64,000 nt of DNA from NCBI GenBank assembly GCA_024397875.1, contig CP073344.1:1603001-1667000 (forward strand), read 5' to 3'. The DNA comes from Amphritea atlantica. Lineage in GTDB: Bacteria; Pseudomonadota; Gammaproteobacteria; Pseudomonadales; Balneatricaceae. A program made the position numbers and the translations under genes. Of the stretch, positions 52,732-62,281 are shown piece by piece. The notes beneath the pieces were generated by a model. That model did not search any database, had not been told where the DNA came from, and saw only the letters and a list, made by a program, of their open reading frames with translations. Each line of letters begins with the position of its first letter. Within the stretch, counting starts at the first letter, position 1.

Positions 52732-53808
52732 GTGGTCGATTTTCTGGCAAGTTACGGATTGTTTCTGGCGAAAGCGCTGACGGTGGTTGGTGCGTTTATC
52801 CTCGTTATTGTTGCAGTAGGGGCGGTAGCATCGCGGAATAAAAAAGACAGTAAAGAAGGGTATCTCAGTATCCATAGTATGAATGAAACGCTGGAGGATA
52901 TGGAGCACGCACTGAAAGAGGTAGTGCTGGACAGCGAGGTCTATAAACAGCAGCTGAAGGCTGAAGAGAAGCAGGAAAAGCAGGCTGCTAAAGCGCGCAA
53001 GAAAGCCCTGAAAAAAGGTCAGGTGCAGCCGGAATCTGAGCCGGAGCGGAAACGGGTGTTTGTGCTGGATTTTGATGGAGACATTAAAGCTTCGGAACTT
53101 GAGCCGCTGCGAGAGGAGATTAGCGCAGTGCTGACAATGGCGACTGAGAAGGATGAAGTGGTTATTCGTCTGGAAAGCCCTGGCGGAATGGTTCACAGCT
53201 ATGGTCTTGCTTCGTCTCAGCTTGAGCGTATCAGGCGTCAGGGTGTGCCACTGACTGTCTGTGTCGATAGGGTGGCAGCCAGTGGTGGCTACATGATGGC
53301 CTGTCTGGCTGATAAGATTGTTGCGGCACCATTCTCTATTCTTGGATCGATCGGTGTTGTGGCGCAGCTGCCTAACTTTCACCGGTTGCTGAAAAAACAT
53401 GATATCGACTATGAAGTGCTTACCGCGGGTGAGTATAAGCGCACCCTGACGGTGATGGGCGAAAATACCGAAAAGGGACGGCAGAAGTTTATTGAAGATC
53501 TGGAAGATACACACAGCCTGTTTAAAGAGTTTGTTGGCGAGTTTCGGCCGCAGGTTGATCTGGAAAAAGTTGCTACTGGCGAGGTTTGGTTTGGTCGCCG
53601 GGCTCTGGATGTGAATCTGATTGATGAAATCTCTACCAGCGATGAATACCTGACCCAGGCATGTGAGGACGCTGATGTCTATACGGTTCGGTATGAGTAT
53701 AAGAAAACGCTGCAAGATCGTATTTCAGATCTGTCGATTAAAACAACTGACACTCTTTTTACGAAGTGGGCAGGGCGTATTTTAAATTCCCATTTATTGG
53801 CTAAGTAA
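52732..53808 (+). CDS. sohB: Inner-membrane protease SohB
   Basis: 358 residues: N-terminal membrane helix (about 5-35), SohB_N cytoplasmic/charged region with Lys-rich coiled stretch (about 75-110), and an S49 protease domain with the nucleophile Ser in DRVAASGGYMMA and the downstream Lys in the EVLTAGEYKRTLTV region. The start is GTG 52732 with GGAG six bases before. SohB is a putative envelope quality-control protease. It precedes the PsrA-like regulator by 130 bp. Confidence 0.92.
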   Translation: MVDFLASYGLFLAKALTVVGAFILVIVAVGAVASRNKKDSKEGYLSIHSMNETLEDMEHALKEVVLDSEVYKQQLKAEEKQEKQAAKARKKALKKGQVQPESEPERKRVFVLDFDGDIKASELEPLREEISAVLTMATEKDEVVIRLESPGGMVHSYGLASSQLERIRRQGVPLTVCVDRVAASGGYMMACLADKIVAAPFSILGSIGVVAQLPNFHRLLKKHDIDYEVLTAGEYKRTLTVMGENTEKGRQKFIEDLEDTHSLFKEFVGEFRPQVDLEKVATGEVWFGRRALDVNLIDEISTSDEYLTQACEDADVYTVRYEYKKTLQDRISDLSIKTTDTLFTKWAGRILNSHLLAK

Positions 53809-53941
53809 CCAAATTGGTAGGGGAAAATCCAGTATTTCCCTGATTGTTACCTATAATGTGATTGTAAAAGTTTCAAACATATGAAGCTGTTTTTATTTGA
53901 GTGATTCTGCTGAGATTCACAACCCGGATATGGGAGCATCA

Positions 53942-54601
53942 ATGCGACAGTCAGTGACCGCAAAAAAGATATTGTTGTCTGCAGAAGTTCTGTTTGCCGA
54001 GCAGGGCTTTGCTGAGACAACGATGCGGGAAATTACAAGCGCTGCAAACGTTAACCTGGCGGCGGTAAATTATCACTTCGGTTCTAAGAAGGGTCTGATT
54101 GCCGTGGTCGCCGAAAAGTATATCGCGCCATTGATGGCTGATTTGCAGCGCTTGTTGAGTGAGCGTCAGGCGGATGAGAAGGGCGGTACTATAACCTCGG
54201 AAGAGCTGTTAGAAATGCTGATGCGCACGTTGCTTCAGTTAGGTAAGGCCAGACAGTATGCGCTACCTGTATTTATGCGGTTACTGGAGCTCATCTATAT
54301 GAAGAATCAGGAGGAGTTGCGTGATGCGATGGTCACCCGTTACCGCGGTTCTTTTGCAGAGTTTATTGAGCTGTTGCGAAAAGACAGCGCAGTGATGGGC
54401 GATGATGAGTTCTTCTGGAGGTTGCATTTTCTGATGGGGTCAGTCATTTTTACCCTGTCTAATTTCCAGACGCTGGTCGCAATTGAAATGCGTGAATTTG
54501 AGCGGTCGGCTGAGATTGAACTCACGCTGCATCGCATGATTCCAGTGCTGGTGGCAGGCCTGCAAGCGCGTGCAGAACATACTCCATTCAGCCGTCTTTG
54601 A
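53942..54601 (+). CDS. TetR family regulator, PsrA-like
   Basis: 219 residues: helix-turn-helix in ILLSAEVLFAEQGFAETTMREITSAANVNLAAVNYHFGSKKGLI, the wording of the PsrA subgroup (fatty-acid-responsive regulators of Pseudomonas), and a C-terminal domain with FFWRLHFLMGSVIFTLSNFQTL, also PsrA-like. Start chosen at ATG 53942 with GGGAG five bases upstream; a TTG at 53897 gives a longer frame. The same neighbourhood in Pseudomonas has psrA next to nagZ and mfd. The upstream region has small palindromes (GTTTCAAAC at about 53869), possible autoregulatory sites. It overlaps the next gene by 4 bp. Confidence 0.82.
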   Translation: MRQSVTAKKILLSAEVLFAEQGFAETTMREITSAANVNLAAVNYHFGSKKGLIAVVAEKYIAPLMADLQRLLSERQADEKGGTITSEELLEMLMRTLLQLGKARQYALPVFMRLLELIYMKNQEELRDAMVTRYRGSFAEFIELLRKDSAVMGDDEFFWRLHFLMGSVIFTLSNFQTLVAIEMREFERSAEIELTLHRMIPVLVAGLQARAEHTPFSRL

Positions 54602-55098
54602 CGGATACTGAAAGCCGGTTTATGTGTTATATCCGGATATCAATAAACCGTCAGAGCCTGGAGCTGTGGCGGGACTCTGTATGTCTTCTTCGCTACCCTG
54701 TTTCAACTGCTTTGAATGGGGCAGGCGAGCAAAAAAACAGCGGCTGCACCCCCCGGGGTAAGCATCTGATTCGTGCAAAGATAGGTGCGAATAAGCCTCT
54801 GAATACCGTCTTTGTGGCTCGTCGTGATACGGGTGAGATCTATTCTGAGAAGTTATCCCTGCGTTATCCTCAGCGTGACTGGATATTAACCCGCATTCTC
54901 TGGTTGTCTGGCTGTGAAATAGGTCGCAATCGGTTGTCCAGCGTTGATACAATGCAACGCTATATATACATTCACGGTACGCCGGACAGTGAGCCGATGG
55001 GGCAGCCGTTGTCCCATGGTTGTATCCGTATGCGCAATAGCGATATTGCCGATCTGTTCGAGCGCGTGAGCGTTGGTACCTGTGTCGTAATCGAATAG
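54598..55098 (+). CDS. YkuD-domain L,D-transpeptidase, no signal peptide
   Basis: Up to 166 residues, the YkuD catalytic core with YIHGTPDSEPMGQPLSHGCIRMRN, nucleophile Cys142 and partner His in HGTPD. Such enzymes make 3-3 cross-links or attach Lpp. Neither the TTG start at 54598 (TTGA overlap with the regulator) nor ATG 54622 provides a signal peptide, and the N-terminus begins directly with the first domain strand (YIRISINRQSLELW), so export is unexplained. It sits before nagZ, and in related genomes similar short transpeptidases occur in this place. Confidence 0.8.
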   Translation: MTDTESRFMCYIRISINRQSLELWRDSVCLLRYPVSTALNGAGEQKNSGCTPRGKHLIRAKIGANKPLNTVFVARRDTGEIYSEKLSLRYPQRDWILTRILWLSGCEIGRNRLSSVDTMQRYIYIHGTPDSEPMGQPLSHGCIRMRNSDIADLFERVSVGTCVVIE

Positions 55099-55122
55099 TT
55101 TTAACAGAAGAGTAAAATACCA

Positions 55123-56139
55123 ATGTCTGGAGCATTGATGCTGGACATCGCCGGTCTGAGTCTGACGGAGGAGGATAAACACCTTCTGCAGAACCCTCAG
55201 GTGGGTGGTCTTATCCTGTTTAGCCGAAATTATCAGTCCCCTCAGCAGTTATCCGACTTGGTGCATGAGATTCGTCTCTGTGCTCCGCAGATACTGATCG
55301 CCGTTGATCAGGAAGGAGGGCGGGTGCAGCGGTTTCGTGAGGGGTTTGTGCGTTTGCCGCCGATGGCTGTTTTGGGGGGGCTGTACAGTGAAAACAGGGA
55401 TCATGCGCTGGAGGTAGCGACTGAGCTGGGCTGGTTGATGGCTGCTGAGCTGGTTGCTTATGGTATTGATATTAGTTTTGCTCCGGTGCTTGATCTTGAT
55501 TTTGGTGTTAGTCAGGTGATTGGTGATCGGGCGTTTTCTGCCAGGCCTGAAGAGGTGGTGGCGTTAGCCGGCGCATTTATTAAAGGGATGCGGCAGGCGG
55601 GAATGGCCTCAACCGGCAAACATTTTCCGGGGCATGGCTGGGTAGCGGCGGATTCACATCTGGATATTCCGGTTGATGAGCGCAGTCTGGCTGACATTGA
55701 GGCTCAGGATCTGGTTCCATTTGCCAGCCTGATGCAGCAGGGGCTGGATGCGCTGATGCCTGCTCATGTGATCTATCGGCAAGTTGATGATCGGCCAGCA
55801 GGCTTTTCGCCTTACTGGATTGGTCAGCGGTTGCGTCGGGAAATGGGCTTTGATGGTGTTGTTTTCAGTGATGACCTGACCATGGAGGGGGCCAGCGTAG
55901 CGGGCGGCTATGAGGCACGTGCAGCACAGGCACTGGAGGCTGGTTGCGACATGTTGCTGGTGTGCAATAATCGCTCCGCAGCCCTTCAGGTGTTGAGGTG
56001 TCTGGAAGAGGCCGGTCATCCGGGATCGAATCGAATTCAGCGGATGCGTGCAACAGACCATTATACTATTGATGAGATTCGCGGCACTGAGCGCTGGCAG
56101 CGTGCATCAGGTTTGGCTCATCAGTTAACAAATATTTAA
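55123..56139 (+). CDS. nagZ: Beta-N-acetylhexosaminidase NagZ
   Basis: 338 residues of glycoside hydrolase family 3: SGALMLDIAGLSL, NPQVGGLILFSRN, VDQEGGRVQRF, KHFPGHG-x-V-AADSHLDIP and the nucleophile Asp in GVVFSDDLTMEGA. The His-containing loop (SHLD) contributes the acid/base His-Asp pair of NagZ. It removes GlcNAc from anhydro-muropeptides in murein recycling. The start ATG 55123 mirrors the E. coli N-terminus (MGPVMLD); ATG 55138 is the alternative. Confidence 0.95.
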   Translation: MSGALMLDIAGLSLTEEDKHLLQNPQVGGLILFSRNYQSPQQLSDLVHEIRLCAPQILIAVDQEGGRVQRFREGFVRLPPMAVLGGLYSENRDHALEVATELGWLMAAELVAYGIDISFAPVLDLDFGVSQVIGDRAFSARPEEVVALAGAFIKGMRQAGMASTGKHFPGHGWVAADSHLDIPVDERSLADIEAQDLVPFASLMQQGLDALMPAHVIYRQVDDRPAGFSPYWIGQRLRREMGFDGVVFSDDLTMEGASVAGGYEARAAQALEAGCDMLLVCNNRSAALQVLRCLEEAGHPGSNRIQRMRATDHYTIDEIRGTERWQRASGLAHQLTNI

Positions 56140-56160
56140 TAGACGTTTCGGAGCGATATA

Positions 56161-57267
56161 ATGCAGGAGCAGCTTTCGCAGATTTTCACACAACTGGGTT
56201 TGTCCGGTTATGCTGATGCCTGGGTTTTACAGGTGTTTGTTGTCGTTTTTCTCACTATGCTGGCAAATTTTATCTCTAACCGGGTGTTTCGCCGTCTAGA
56301 AGCGCAGCTTGTAAAGACCAGCAATGTCTGGGATGACATTTTACTTCATGCTGCGCGTCGCCCAATCGCCCTGCTTATCTGGGTGTTGGGTCTTAGTCTG
56401 GCATTCGAGCTGACGGATCCGGGTGCAGACACCATTGTGGTGAGTGTGGTCGAACCGCTACGCAGGGGGTTGGTGATTGTGATGATCGCCTGGTTCCTGA
56501 TCCGCTTTATCCGTCAGGCTGAAGGGGCCTTGGTGAGTGAAGAAAAAGTCAAGAACCCGATGGACGAAACGACCGTTGGTGCGTTGGGTAAATTGCTGCG
56601 GCTTTCCATCATCATTACGTCTGTTTTAGTCGTGCTGCAGACGTTTGGTTACAGTATTTCCGGTGTACTTGCCTTTGGCGGAATCGGCGGCATAGCAGTG
56701 GGCTTTGCCGCCAAAGATCTGCTGGCCAATTTCTTTGGTGGCCTGATGATCTACCTCGATCGGCCGTTTAAAGTCGGTGACTGGGTGCGTTCACCCGACA
56801 AAGAGATTGAAGGTACGGTAGAAAGTATTGGCTGGCGACTGACCTGTATCCGGACATTTGATAAGCGTCCCCTCTATGTGCCTAATGGCACGTTCGCGAG
56901 TATATCGCTGGAAAACCCCTCACGGATGACCAATCGCCGGATCTATGAAAAGATCGGTCTGCGTTATGAGGACTCCGCGTTGATCGAAGCGGTTATTAAT
57001 GATGTCAGGGATATGCTGATTAATCACCCTGAGATTGATGAGCGTCAGACGCTGATTGTAAACCTCAACAGCTTTGCCGCCTATTCGCTGGAGTTCTTCG
57101 TCTATACCTTTACCAAAACCACAAACTGGGTGCACTTTCACGAAGTGAAACAGGATGTGATGGGTCAGATAATCAGGATTGTTCATGAGCACGGGGCTGA
57201 TTTTGCCTTTCCTACTCAGACGATTCATCTCGAAAGTGCTGAGCCTCAGACTGAGCCGGCGCAATAA
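56161..57267 (+). CDS. MscS family mechanosensitive ion channel
   Basis: 368 residues with four N-terminal helices and the pore-lining helix GVLAFGGIGGIAVGFAAKDLLANFFGGLMIYLDRPFKVGDW, the MscS TM3/beta-domain signature, then WRLTCIRTFDKRPLYVPNGTFA. A C-terminal domain of about 80 residues follows (FFVYTFTKTTNWVHF). Jettisons solutes in hypo-osmotic shock; the helix count puts it in the YnaI/YbdG-like rather than MscS-short class. Downstream of nagZ by 21 bp. Confidence 0.9.
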   Translation: MQEQLSQIFTQLGLSGYADAWVLQVFVVVFLTMLANFISNRVFRRLEAQLVKTSNVWDDILLHAARRPIALLIWVLGLSLAFELTDPGADTIVVSVVEPLRRGLVIVMIAWFLIRFIRQAEGALVSEEKVKNPMDETTVGALGKLLRLSIIITSVLVVLQTFGYSISGVLAFGGIGGIAVGFAAKDLLANFFGGLMIYLDRPFKVGDWVRSPDKEIEGTVESIGWRLTCIRTFDKRPLYVPNGTFASISLENPSRMTNRRIYEKIGLRYEDSALIEAVINDVRDMLINHPEIDERQTLIVNLNSFAAYSLEFFVYTFTKTTNWVHFHEVKQDVMGQIIRIVHEHGADFAFPTQTIHLESAEPQTEPAQ

Positions 57268-57329
57268 TATTTACAGTAGCACCCCAGTCAGGTGCTTCTT
57301 TGTTTGCCCGACAGGGCGTTGGAGGTTGT

Positions 57330-57734
57330 GTGGCTGTTGAGCAGAATGAGCTGGACCGGATTGCCGGACTGGATGCGGAGCAGCGCTTCGATTATTTGAT
57401 TGGTCGGGTGGTTGAAACCGGAGAGCTGTGGATCCTGACGGATGAGCATGGCAGTGTAATGCTGAATACCGATGATGAGGATTGTGTGCCGGTGTGGCCT
57501 GATTTGGCGTTTGCAGAGCAGTGGGCAACCGGCGAGTGGTCTGAGTGTGAGGCGATGTCAATCACGCTTAAACAGTGGAATCACCGCTGGACTCCGGGTC
57601 TGGAAGATGATGGCTTTGCAGTCGTCGTTTTCCCGCTGCCGGATGGCGGAGAGGATGAAGATGGCTTGGTGGTCTGGCCGGAGGAGCTTGATATGATGCT
57701 CACCCGGGAGGTAAAACGCTCGCGGAAAAAATAA
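57330..57734 (+). CDS. DUF2750 family protein
   Basis: 134 residues, no membrane segment. The core RFDYLIGRVVETGELWILTDEHG and the PVWPDLAFAEQWATGEW block, then ITLKQWNHRWTPGLEDDGFAVVVFP, fit DUF2750, small cytoplasmic proteins of unknown role. Acidic overall. The start is GTG 57330 with GGAGG just four bases upstream (unusually short spacing); a longer ATG frame to 57300 is possible. It lies 62 bp after the MscS channel gene and may be on its transcript. Confidence 0.75.
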   Translation: MAVEQNELDRIAGLDAEQRFDYLIGRVVETGELWILTDEHGSVMLNTDDEDCVPVWPDLAFAEQWATGEWSECEAMSITLKQWNHRWTPGLEDDGFAVVVFPLPDGGEDEDGLVVWPEELDMMLTREVKRSRKK

Positions 57735-57783
57735 TCTGGACTGTCGGTTGGTGTGCTGAATAATTGAAATTACTCAGGCAATA

Positions 57784-57813
57784 AAAAACGGAGCATCTTA
57801 ATGCTCCGTTTTT
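57784..57813. terminator. Bidirectional terminator between DUF2750 gene and csiV
   Basis: AAAAACGGAGCAT, loop CTTA, ATGCTCCGTTTTT. A 13-bp stem with flanking A and T runs between convergent genes. Confidence 0.93.
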
Positions 57814-57814
57814 G

Positions 57815-58558
57815 TTATTCAGCTGGCGATATCATTACCAGCATGCCAAATAGCGGGTGATCAAGGTAGTGTAACTCGTTTCTGCGCATCCGCCGGGCGC
57901 TTTCCATCTCTACGGTGATAAAATCCGGTATGCGGGTCTGAGTCAGGTAGCGGTTGCCATTGGTGCTGCTGTCTTGTAGTTGCGTGACTGGCATTCCGGT
58001 GATGGTCTCAGGGCTTGTTTCAGTATTGGTTGTAAGAGTCGGGCCGGGTGAGGGCTTTAGCAGCATCAGGCTTTCTTCTGGACTGAGTCGGCGGCTGTGG
58101 AACAGATCGCTGCGAAAATGCAGGTAGCGGGCTTTATCAATGGAGATGTAGCCATCCAGTTCATATAGTCCATTGTCGAGAATCTCGCCGCCATTGAGTC
58201 TGACCACGTGCTCTCCCTTTGTCTCGCCGATGGGCTGGATCCAGGCTTCATGAAAAAGTACCCGGTACAGTGAGCTACGTCTGAGGCTGGCCTGTTTGTT
58301 GCTCAGCGACAGTGCTGATTTTGGCAGGCGAGTGAAATACGCGCTGTTCTGGCCCTGCTGATTGTACTTCAGAGAGCGGCTACGGCGTTGTGGGATTGAA
58401 TCGATGTCCGGCCAGATCTCATCACTCAATGCATCTGAAGATTTATGGCTGAAAATCAGCAGTTCGACCTTATAGTCTGAGGTATCGGCCTGAACAGTGC
58501 TGCTGTTGAGCAGAATCAGGGTCAGAGCCAGTACAATCCCTGAAGTGAGCTTGGTCAT
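57815..58558 (-). CDS. csiV: CsiV family periplasmic protein
   Basis: 247 residues with a Sec signal peptide (cleavage near VQADTSD). The mature N-terminus DYKVELLIFSHKSSDALSDEIWP and the HVVRLNGGEILDNGLYELDGYISIDKARYLHF block are the CsiV family; its V. cholerae member binds peptidoglycan and protects against D-amino acids. The gene lies 2 bp after mfd on the same strand, the conserved mfd-csiV pair. Its Ser/Thr-Pro stretch around 165-185 (TNTETSPETITG) looks like a linker. Confidence 0.82.
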   Translation of the reverse strand: MTKLTSGIVLALTLILLNSSTVQADTSDYKVELLIFSHKSSDALSDEIWPDIDSIPQRRSRSLKYNQQGQNSAYFTRLPKSALSLSNKQASLRRSSLYRVLFHEAWIQPIGETKGEHVVRLNGGEILDNGLYELDGYISIDKARYLHFRSDLFHSRRLSPEESLMLLKPSPGPTLTTNTETSPETITGMPVTQLQDSSTNGNRYLTQTRIPDFITVEMESARRMRRNELHYLDHPLFGMLVMISPAE

Positions 58559-58560
58559 TT

Positions 58561-61500
58561 TTAATTCCCGGTCAATTGCTGAAGTAGCTGTTCCACAGCT
58601 TTAAAGCGCTGCTCTATTTTATCCATCTTTATCGTGAACTTCAGCTGACTGGCGCCGCCAAACTGAAATTTTTGTGGCTGTTGTTGTACCAGTTGAACCA
58701 GTTTGAATGGATCTACCGTGGTGTCAGCTTCGAAATCGACTCGTCCTCCGGTGTCTCCGGCGTCAATTTTACTGATACCTAGCTGCTCGCAGTGGAGTTT
58801 CAGTAGTGTCTGGCGGAACAGGTTTTTGGTTTGCTCGGGGAGTATGCCGAAGCGGTCGATCATCTCGATCTGCAGCTCTTTCAGTTCGGTCTCGTTTTTG
58901 CCGTTGGCGATCCGTTTATACATGATCAGACGGTTGTGGACATCTGGCAGATAGTCGTCCGGAATCAGAGCGGGAACGCGTAGGTTGATCTCTGTACCCT
59001 GTTTTAGTGGGGCTTCAAGGTTGGGCGTTTTTCCTTCCCGTATCGCTTCAACAGCCTGCTCCAGCATCTCAAGATAGAGGGAGAAACCTACATTTTGAAT
59101 CTGGCCGCTCTGGCCTTCACCCAGCAAATCACCGGTGCCGCGAATCTCCATGTCATGGGTCGCAAGGGTGAAGCCGGCACCCAGCTCATCGGCGCTGGTA
59201 ATCGCCTCCAGCCGTTTAGCTGCGTCGGTGGTCATCGCTTTAGGGTGGGGGGTCATCAGGTATGCATATGCCTGATGGTGGGAGCGGCCAACCCGTCCCC
59301 GTAGCTGGTGAAGTTGTGCCAGACCGAACTTATCGGCCCGATCGATGATGATCGTATTAGCATTCGGTACATCGATACCGGTTTCGATAATCGTGGTGCA
59401 GACCAGCACATTAAAGCGTTTGTGGTAAAAGTCTGACATCACCTGTTCAAGTTCACGCTCGCGCATCTGTCCGTGGCCGATACCTACCCGGGCCTCGGGC
59501 ACCAGTTCATTTATTTCGGCAGCACTCTGCTCGATATCCTTAACTTCGTTATGCAGGTAGTATACCTGTCCGCCACGCAGCAGTTCTCGCAGAATCGCTT
59601 CCTTCTTCAGTGCTTTATCAGCCTGGCGTACAAAGGTTTTAACCGACAGGCGCCGGGCGGGAGGGGTGGCGATAATCGACAGATCCCGGATGCCGGACAT
59701 TGCCATGTTGAGTGTCCGGGGGATCGGTGTAGCGGTCAGAGTGAGAATATCAACCTCCGAGCGGAGTGATTTCAGTCGCTCTTTCTGTTGTACGCCAAAG
59801 CGGTGTTCCTCATCGATGATCAGCAGTCCGAGATCGCTGAATTTGATATCACCCTGCAGTAGCTTATGGGTTCCGATAACAATATCGGTTTTCCCCTCTT
59901 TGAGAGATTCTATGACCGCGTTGCTCTGTTTGCCGGAGCGAAACCGGGAGATTAGTTCTACATTCACCGGCCAGTCGGCAAAGCGATCGCGAAAATTCTC
60001 ATAGTGTTGTTGTGCCAGAAGGGTGGTGGGTACCAGTATGGCCACCTGTTTGTTGCTTTGTACTGCTATAAACGCAGCGCGCATTGCGACTTCTGTTTTA
60101 CCGAAGCCTACGTCGCCGCAAATCAGCCGGTCCATAGGCTGTTCCGATTGCATATCTTTTATGACAGCCTGGATGGCGGTGGCCTGGTCCACGGTCTCCT
60201 CAAAAGGGAATGCGGCGCTGAAGCTGGCATAATGTTCGTCCGGTGAATCGAACTGGTGGCCTCGGCGTGCTGCGCGACGGGCATAAATGTCCAGTAACTC
60301 TGCAGCGGTATCGCGAACCTTTTCGGCGGCCTTGCGGCGCGCTTTGCTCCATTGTTCTGTACCCAGTCGGTGGAGGGGGGCGAGCTCGTCGCCAGCACCG
60401 GAGTAGCGGCTAATCAGGTGTAGCGAGGTGACCGGAACATAGAGGTTGGCTTCGTTTGCATATTCAAGTTTAAGGAATTCTGAGGTTTGCGCGTCGAGAT
60501 CAAGCGTAACCAGGCCCCGATAACGACCGACGCCGTGATCAATATGGACGACCGGTGCTCCGATACTCAGTTCGGTCAGGTTCTTGATTATCTGATCTGA
60601 TTGCTCCTGCTCTCTGGAGCGGCGGCGGCGCTGAAAGACCTGGTGGCCAAACAGTTGTGTTTCGGTGATCAGATGGAATTTGCCCGGTGCGCTGAGGCCC
60701 TGTTCCAGTGGGAAGATACAGATGTTGACCGGATAGCCATCACTGAAAAACTGTTGCAGGCTATCAACCGGGTGGGGTTTGATGTTGATGCGTCCGAGCA
60801 GCTCGATCAGTGCTTCGCGGCGTCCGGCGGATTCGGCGCAAAACAGTACCCGGTCACGGGTTTTCGACAGGAAGTTGTTGACCGCAGACAACGGACTTGC
60901 CGCCTGGGCATTGATGGTGAGTTCGGGTGGTTCTGACAGGCTCAGGTTGTAGCGGCCGGACTCCGGTCTTGCCTGGGTTTTGTTCTGTTGCAGCTGAATG
61001 CGCTGCATTTTTTTCAGCGTGCCAAACAGCTCATTGGCGGGTATAAACAATCTGTCAGGCGGCAGAATGGGGCGCTCTATATCATAGCGCCGTTCCTCGT
61101 AGCGCTCCTGTACTTCCCCCCAGAACTGAGTGCAGTGATCCTCCAGATTGGTTTCGGTGAGAATCAGGACATTATCCGGCAGGTAATCAAACAGGGTTGC
61201 GCTGACATCAAAGAATAGTGGTTGGTAATACTCGATGCCGGGCGGGCTGATACCGTCATTTACATCCTGATATACGGAGCAGCGTTTATAGTCTACGTCG
61301 AAGGTTTCCCGCCAGCGCTGCTTAAAATTACGAATTGAAAGTTCATCGAAAGGAAACTCTTTTGCAGGCAGTACGCGAATCTTGTCGACTTTATCTACTG
61401 AGCGCTGGCTTTCAGGATCGAAGCTGCGCAGAGTGTCAACCTCATCATCAAACAGTTCGATCCGGTAGGGGGTGCTACTACCCATCGGAAAGATATCAAT

Positions 61501-62016
61501 GATTGAGCCGCGGATGGCGAACTCGCCATGTTCATAGACGGTTTCTGTGAGACGATAGCCGGCATCGGAGAGCTTGCGGCGCATCTCGTCCAGATTGAAT
61601 GACTGGCCCTGATCGAGGATCAGGGAGTTGCTATCGAGGAATTGTTGTGGGGCCACTCGCTGCATCAGCGTGCTGGCTGGAATAATCAATAGACCGCGCT
61701 GCATCTGCGGCAGTCTGTACAGAGTGTTGAGTCGCTCTGAGATGATATCCTGATGTGGCGAAAAGTTATCGTAAGGCAAGGTTTCCCAGTCGGAAAACAG
61801 CATGCATTCGGCATCGTTGTTGCTAAAGAATCGTATCTCAGATTCAAGCCGTGTGGCGCTGTCACTGTCATTGGTGATACAGAGAATCAGTCCTGAGTGC
61901 TGACTGGCAATCTCTGTGGCCAGCATGCCGCGGCCGCTACCAGAGAGGTTGCCGATCCGTCGGATGTCACCGGCTGACTTGGGTAACTGATATTCATCTT
62001 TAAACACTGACAACAA
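58561..62016 (-). CDS. mfd: Transcription-repair coupling factor Mfd
   Basis: 1151 residues: UvrB-homology N-domain, RNA polymerase interaction domain (about 470-560; GAPVVHIDHGVGRYRGLVTLDL), a RecG-type helicase core with Walker A GDVGFGKTEVAMRAA and LLIIDEEHRFGVQQKE, motif VI region QLRGRVGRSHHQAYAYL, and the C-terminal TRCF domain. It displaces stalled RNA polymerase and recruits UvrA. Long intact frame; the following csiV begins 2 bp on. Confidence 0.97.
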   Translation of the reverse strand: MLSVFKDEYQLPKSAGDIRRIGNLSGSGRGMLATEIASQHSGLILCITNDSDSATRLESEIRFFSNNDAECMLFSDWETLPYDNFSPHQDIISERLNTLYRLPQMQRGLLIIPASTLMQRVAPQQFLDSNSLILDQGQSFNLDEMRRKLSDAGYRLTETVYEHGEFAIRGSIIDIFPMGSSTPYRIELFDDEVDTLRSFDPESQRSVDKVDKIRVLPAKEFPFDELSIRNFKQRWRETFDVDYKRCSVYQDVNDGISPPGIEYYQPLFFDVSATLFDYLPDNVLILTETNLEDHCTQFWGEVQERYEERRYDIERPILPPDRLFIPANELFGTLKKMQRIQLQQNKTQARPESGRYNLSLSEPPELTINAQAASPLSAVNNFLSKTRDRVLFCAESAGRREALIELLGRINIKPHPVDSLQQFFSDGYPVNICIFPLEQGLSAPGKFHLITETQLFGHQVFQRRRRSREQEQSDQIIKNLTELSIGAPVVHIDHGVGRYRGLVTLDLDAQTSEFLKLEYANEANLYVPVTSLHLISRYSGAGDELAPLHRLGTEQWSKARRKAAEKVRDTAAELLDIYARRAARRGHQFDSPDEHYASFSAAFPFEETVDQATAIQAVIKDMQSEQPMDRLICGDVGFGKTEVAMRAAFIAVQSNKQVAILVPTTLLAQQHYENFRDRFADWPVNVELISRFRSGKQSNAVIESLKEGKTDIVIGTHKLLQGDIKFSDLGLLIIDEEHRFGVQQKERLKSLRSEVDILTLTATPIPRTLNMAMSGIRDLSIIATPPARRLSVKTFVRQADKALKKEAILRELLRGGQVYYLHNEVKDIEQSAAEINELVPEARVGIGHGQMRERELEQVMSDFYHKRFNVLVCTTIIETGIDVPNANTIIIDRADKFGLAQLHQLRGRVGRSHHQAYAYLMTPHPKAMTTDAAKRLEAITSADELGAGFTLATHDMEIRGTGDLLGEGQSGQIQNVGFSLYLEMLEQAVEAIREGKTPNLEAPLKQGTEINLRVPALIPDDYLPDVHNRLIMYKRIANGKNETELKELQIEMIDRFGILPEQTKNLFRQTLLKLHCEQLGISKIDAGDTGGRVDFEADTTVDPFKLVQLVQQQPQKFQFGGASQLKFTIKMDKIEQRFKAVEQLLQQLTGN

Positions 62017-62199
62017 ACTCCATGAACGGGCACGCGCTTCTGTGCGAAATACTGGTGTGATATGGCCGCTTATCTTACGGCGCGTGGGGCAAAAGTACAG
62101 CCTATAATCTCACCGTCCTGCGGTGAGGTGGATTTGTCTTAATACGACATGTTTGTGACATTAATCTGAAATATAGCCCTAAAGTGTAGTGTTTCTGAT

Positions 62200-62228
62200 T
62201 TGCTCACGGAGGGTTAAAAGGTGATAAT
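62200..62228 (+). promoter_or_regulatory. Candidate sigma-70 promoter of the GAPDH gene
   Basis: TTGCTC at 62200-62205, a 17-base spacer and GATAAT at 62223-62228. The transcript would start near 62236, giving a leader of about 46 bases ending in the GGAG site before GTG 62282. Alternative TTGACT boxes at 62242 and 62254 have no good -10. Confidence 0.45.
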
Positions 62229-62281
62229 GCGCCCAGCAAAAATTGACTGCTATATTGACTACTACCTTTTTGGAGTGAGCC

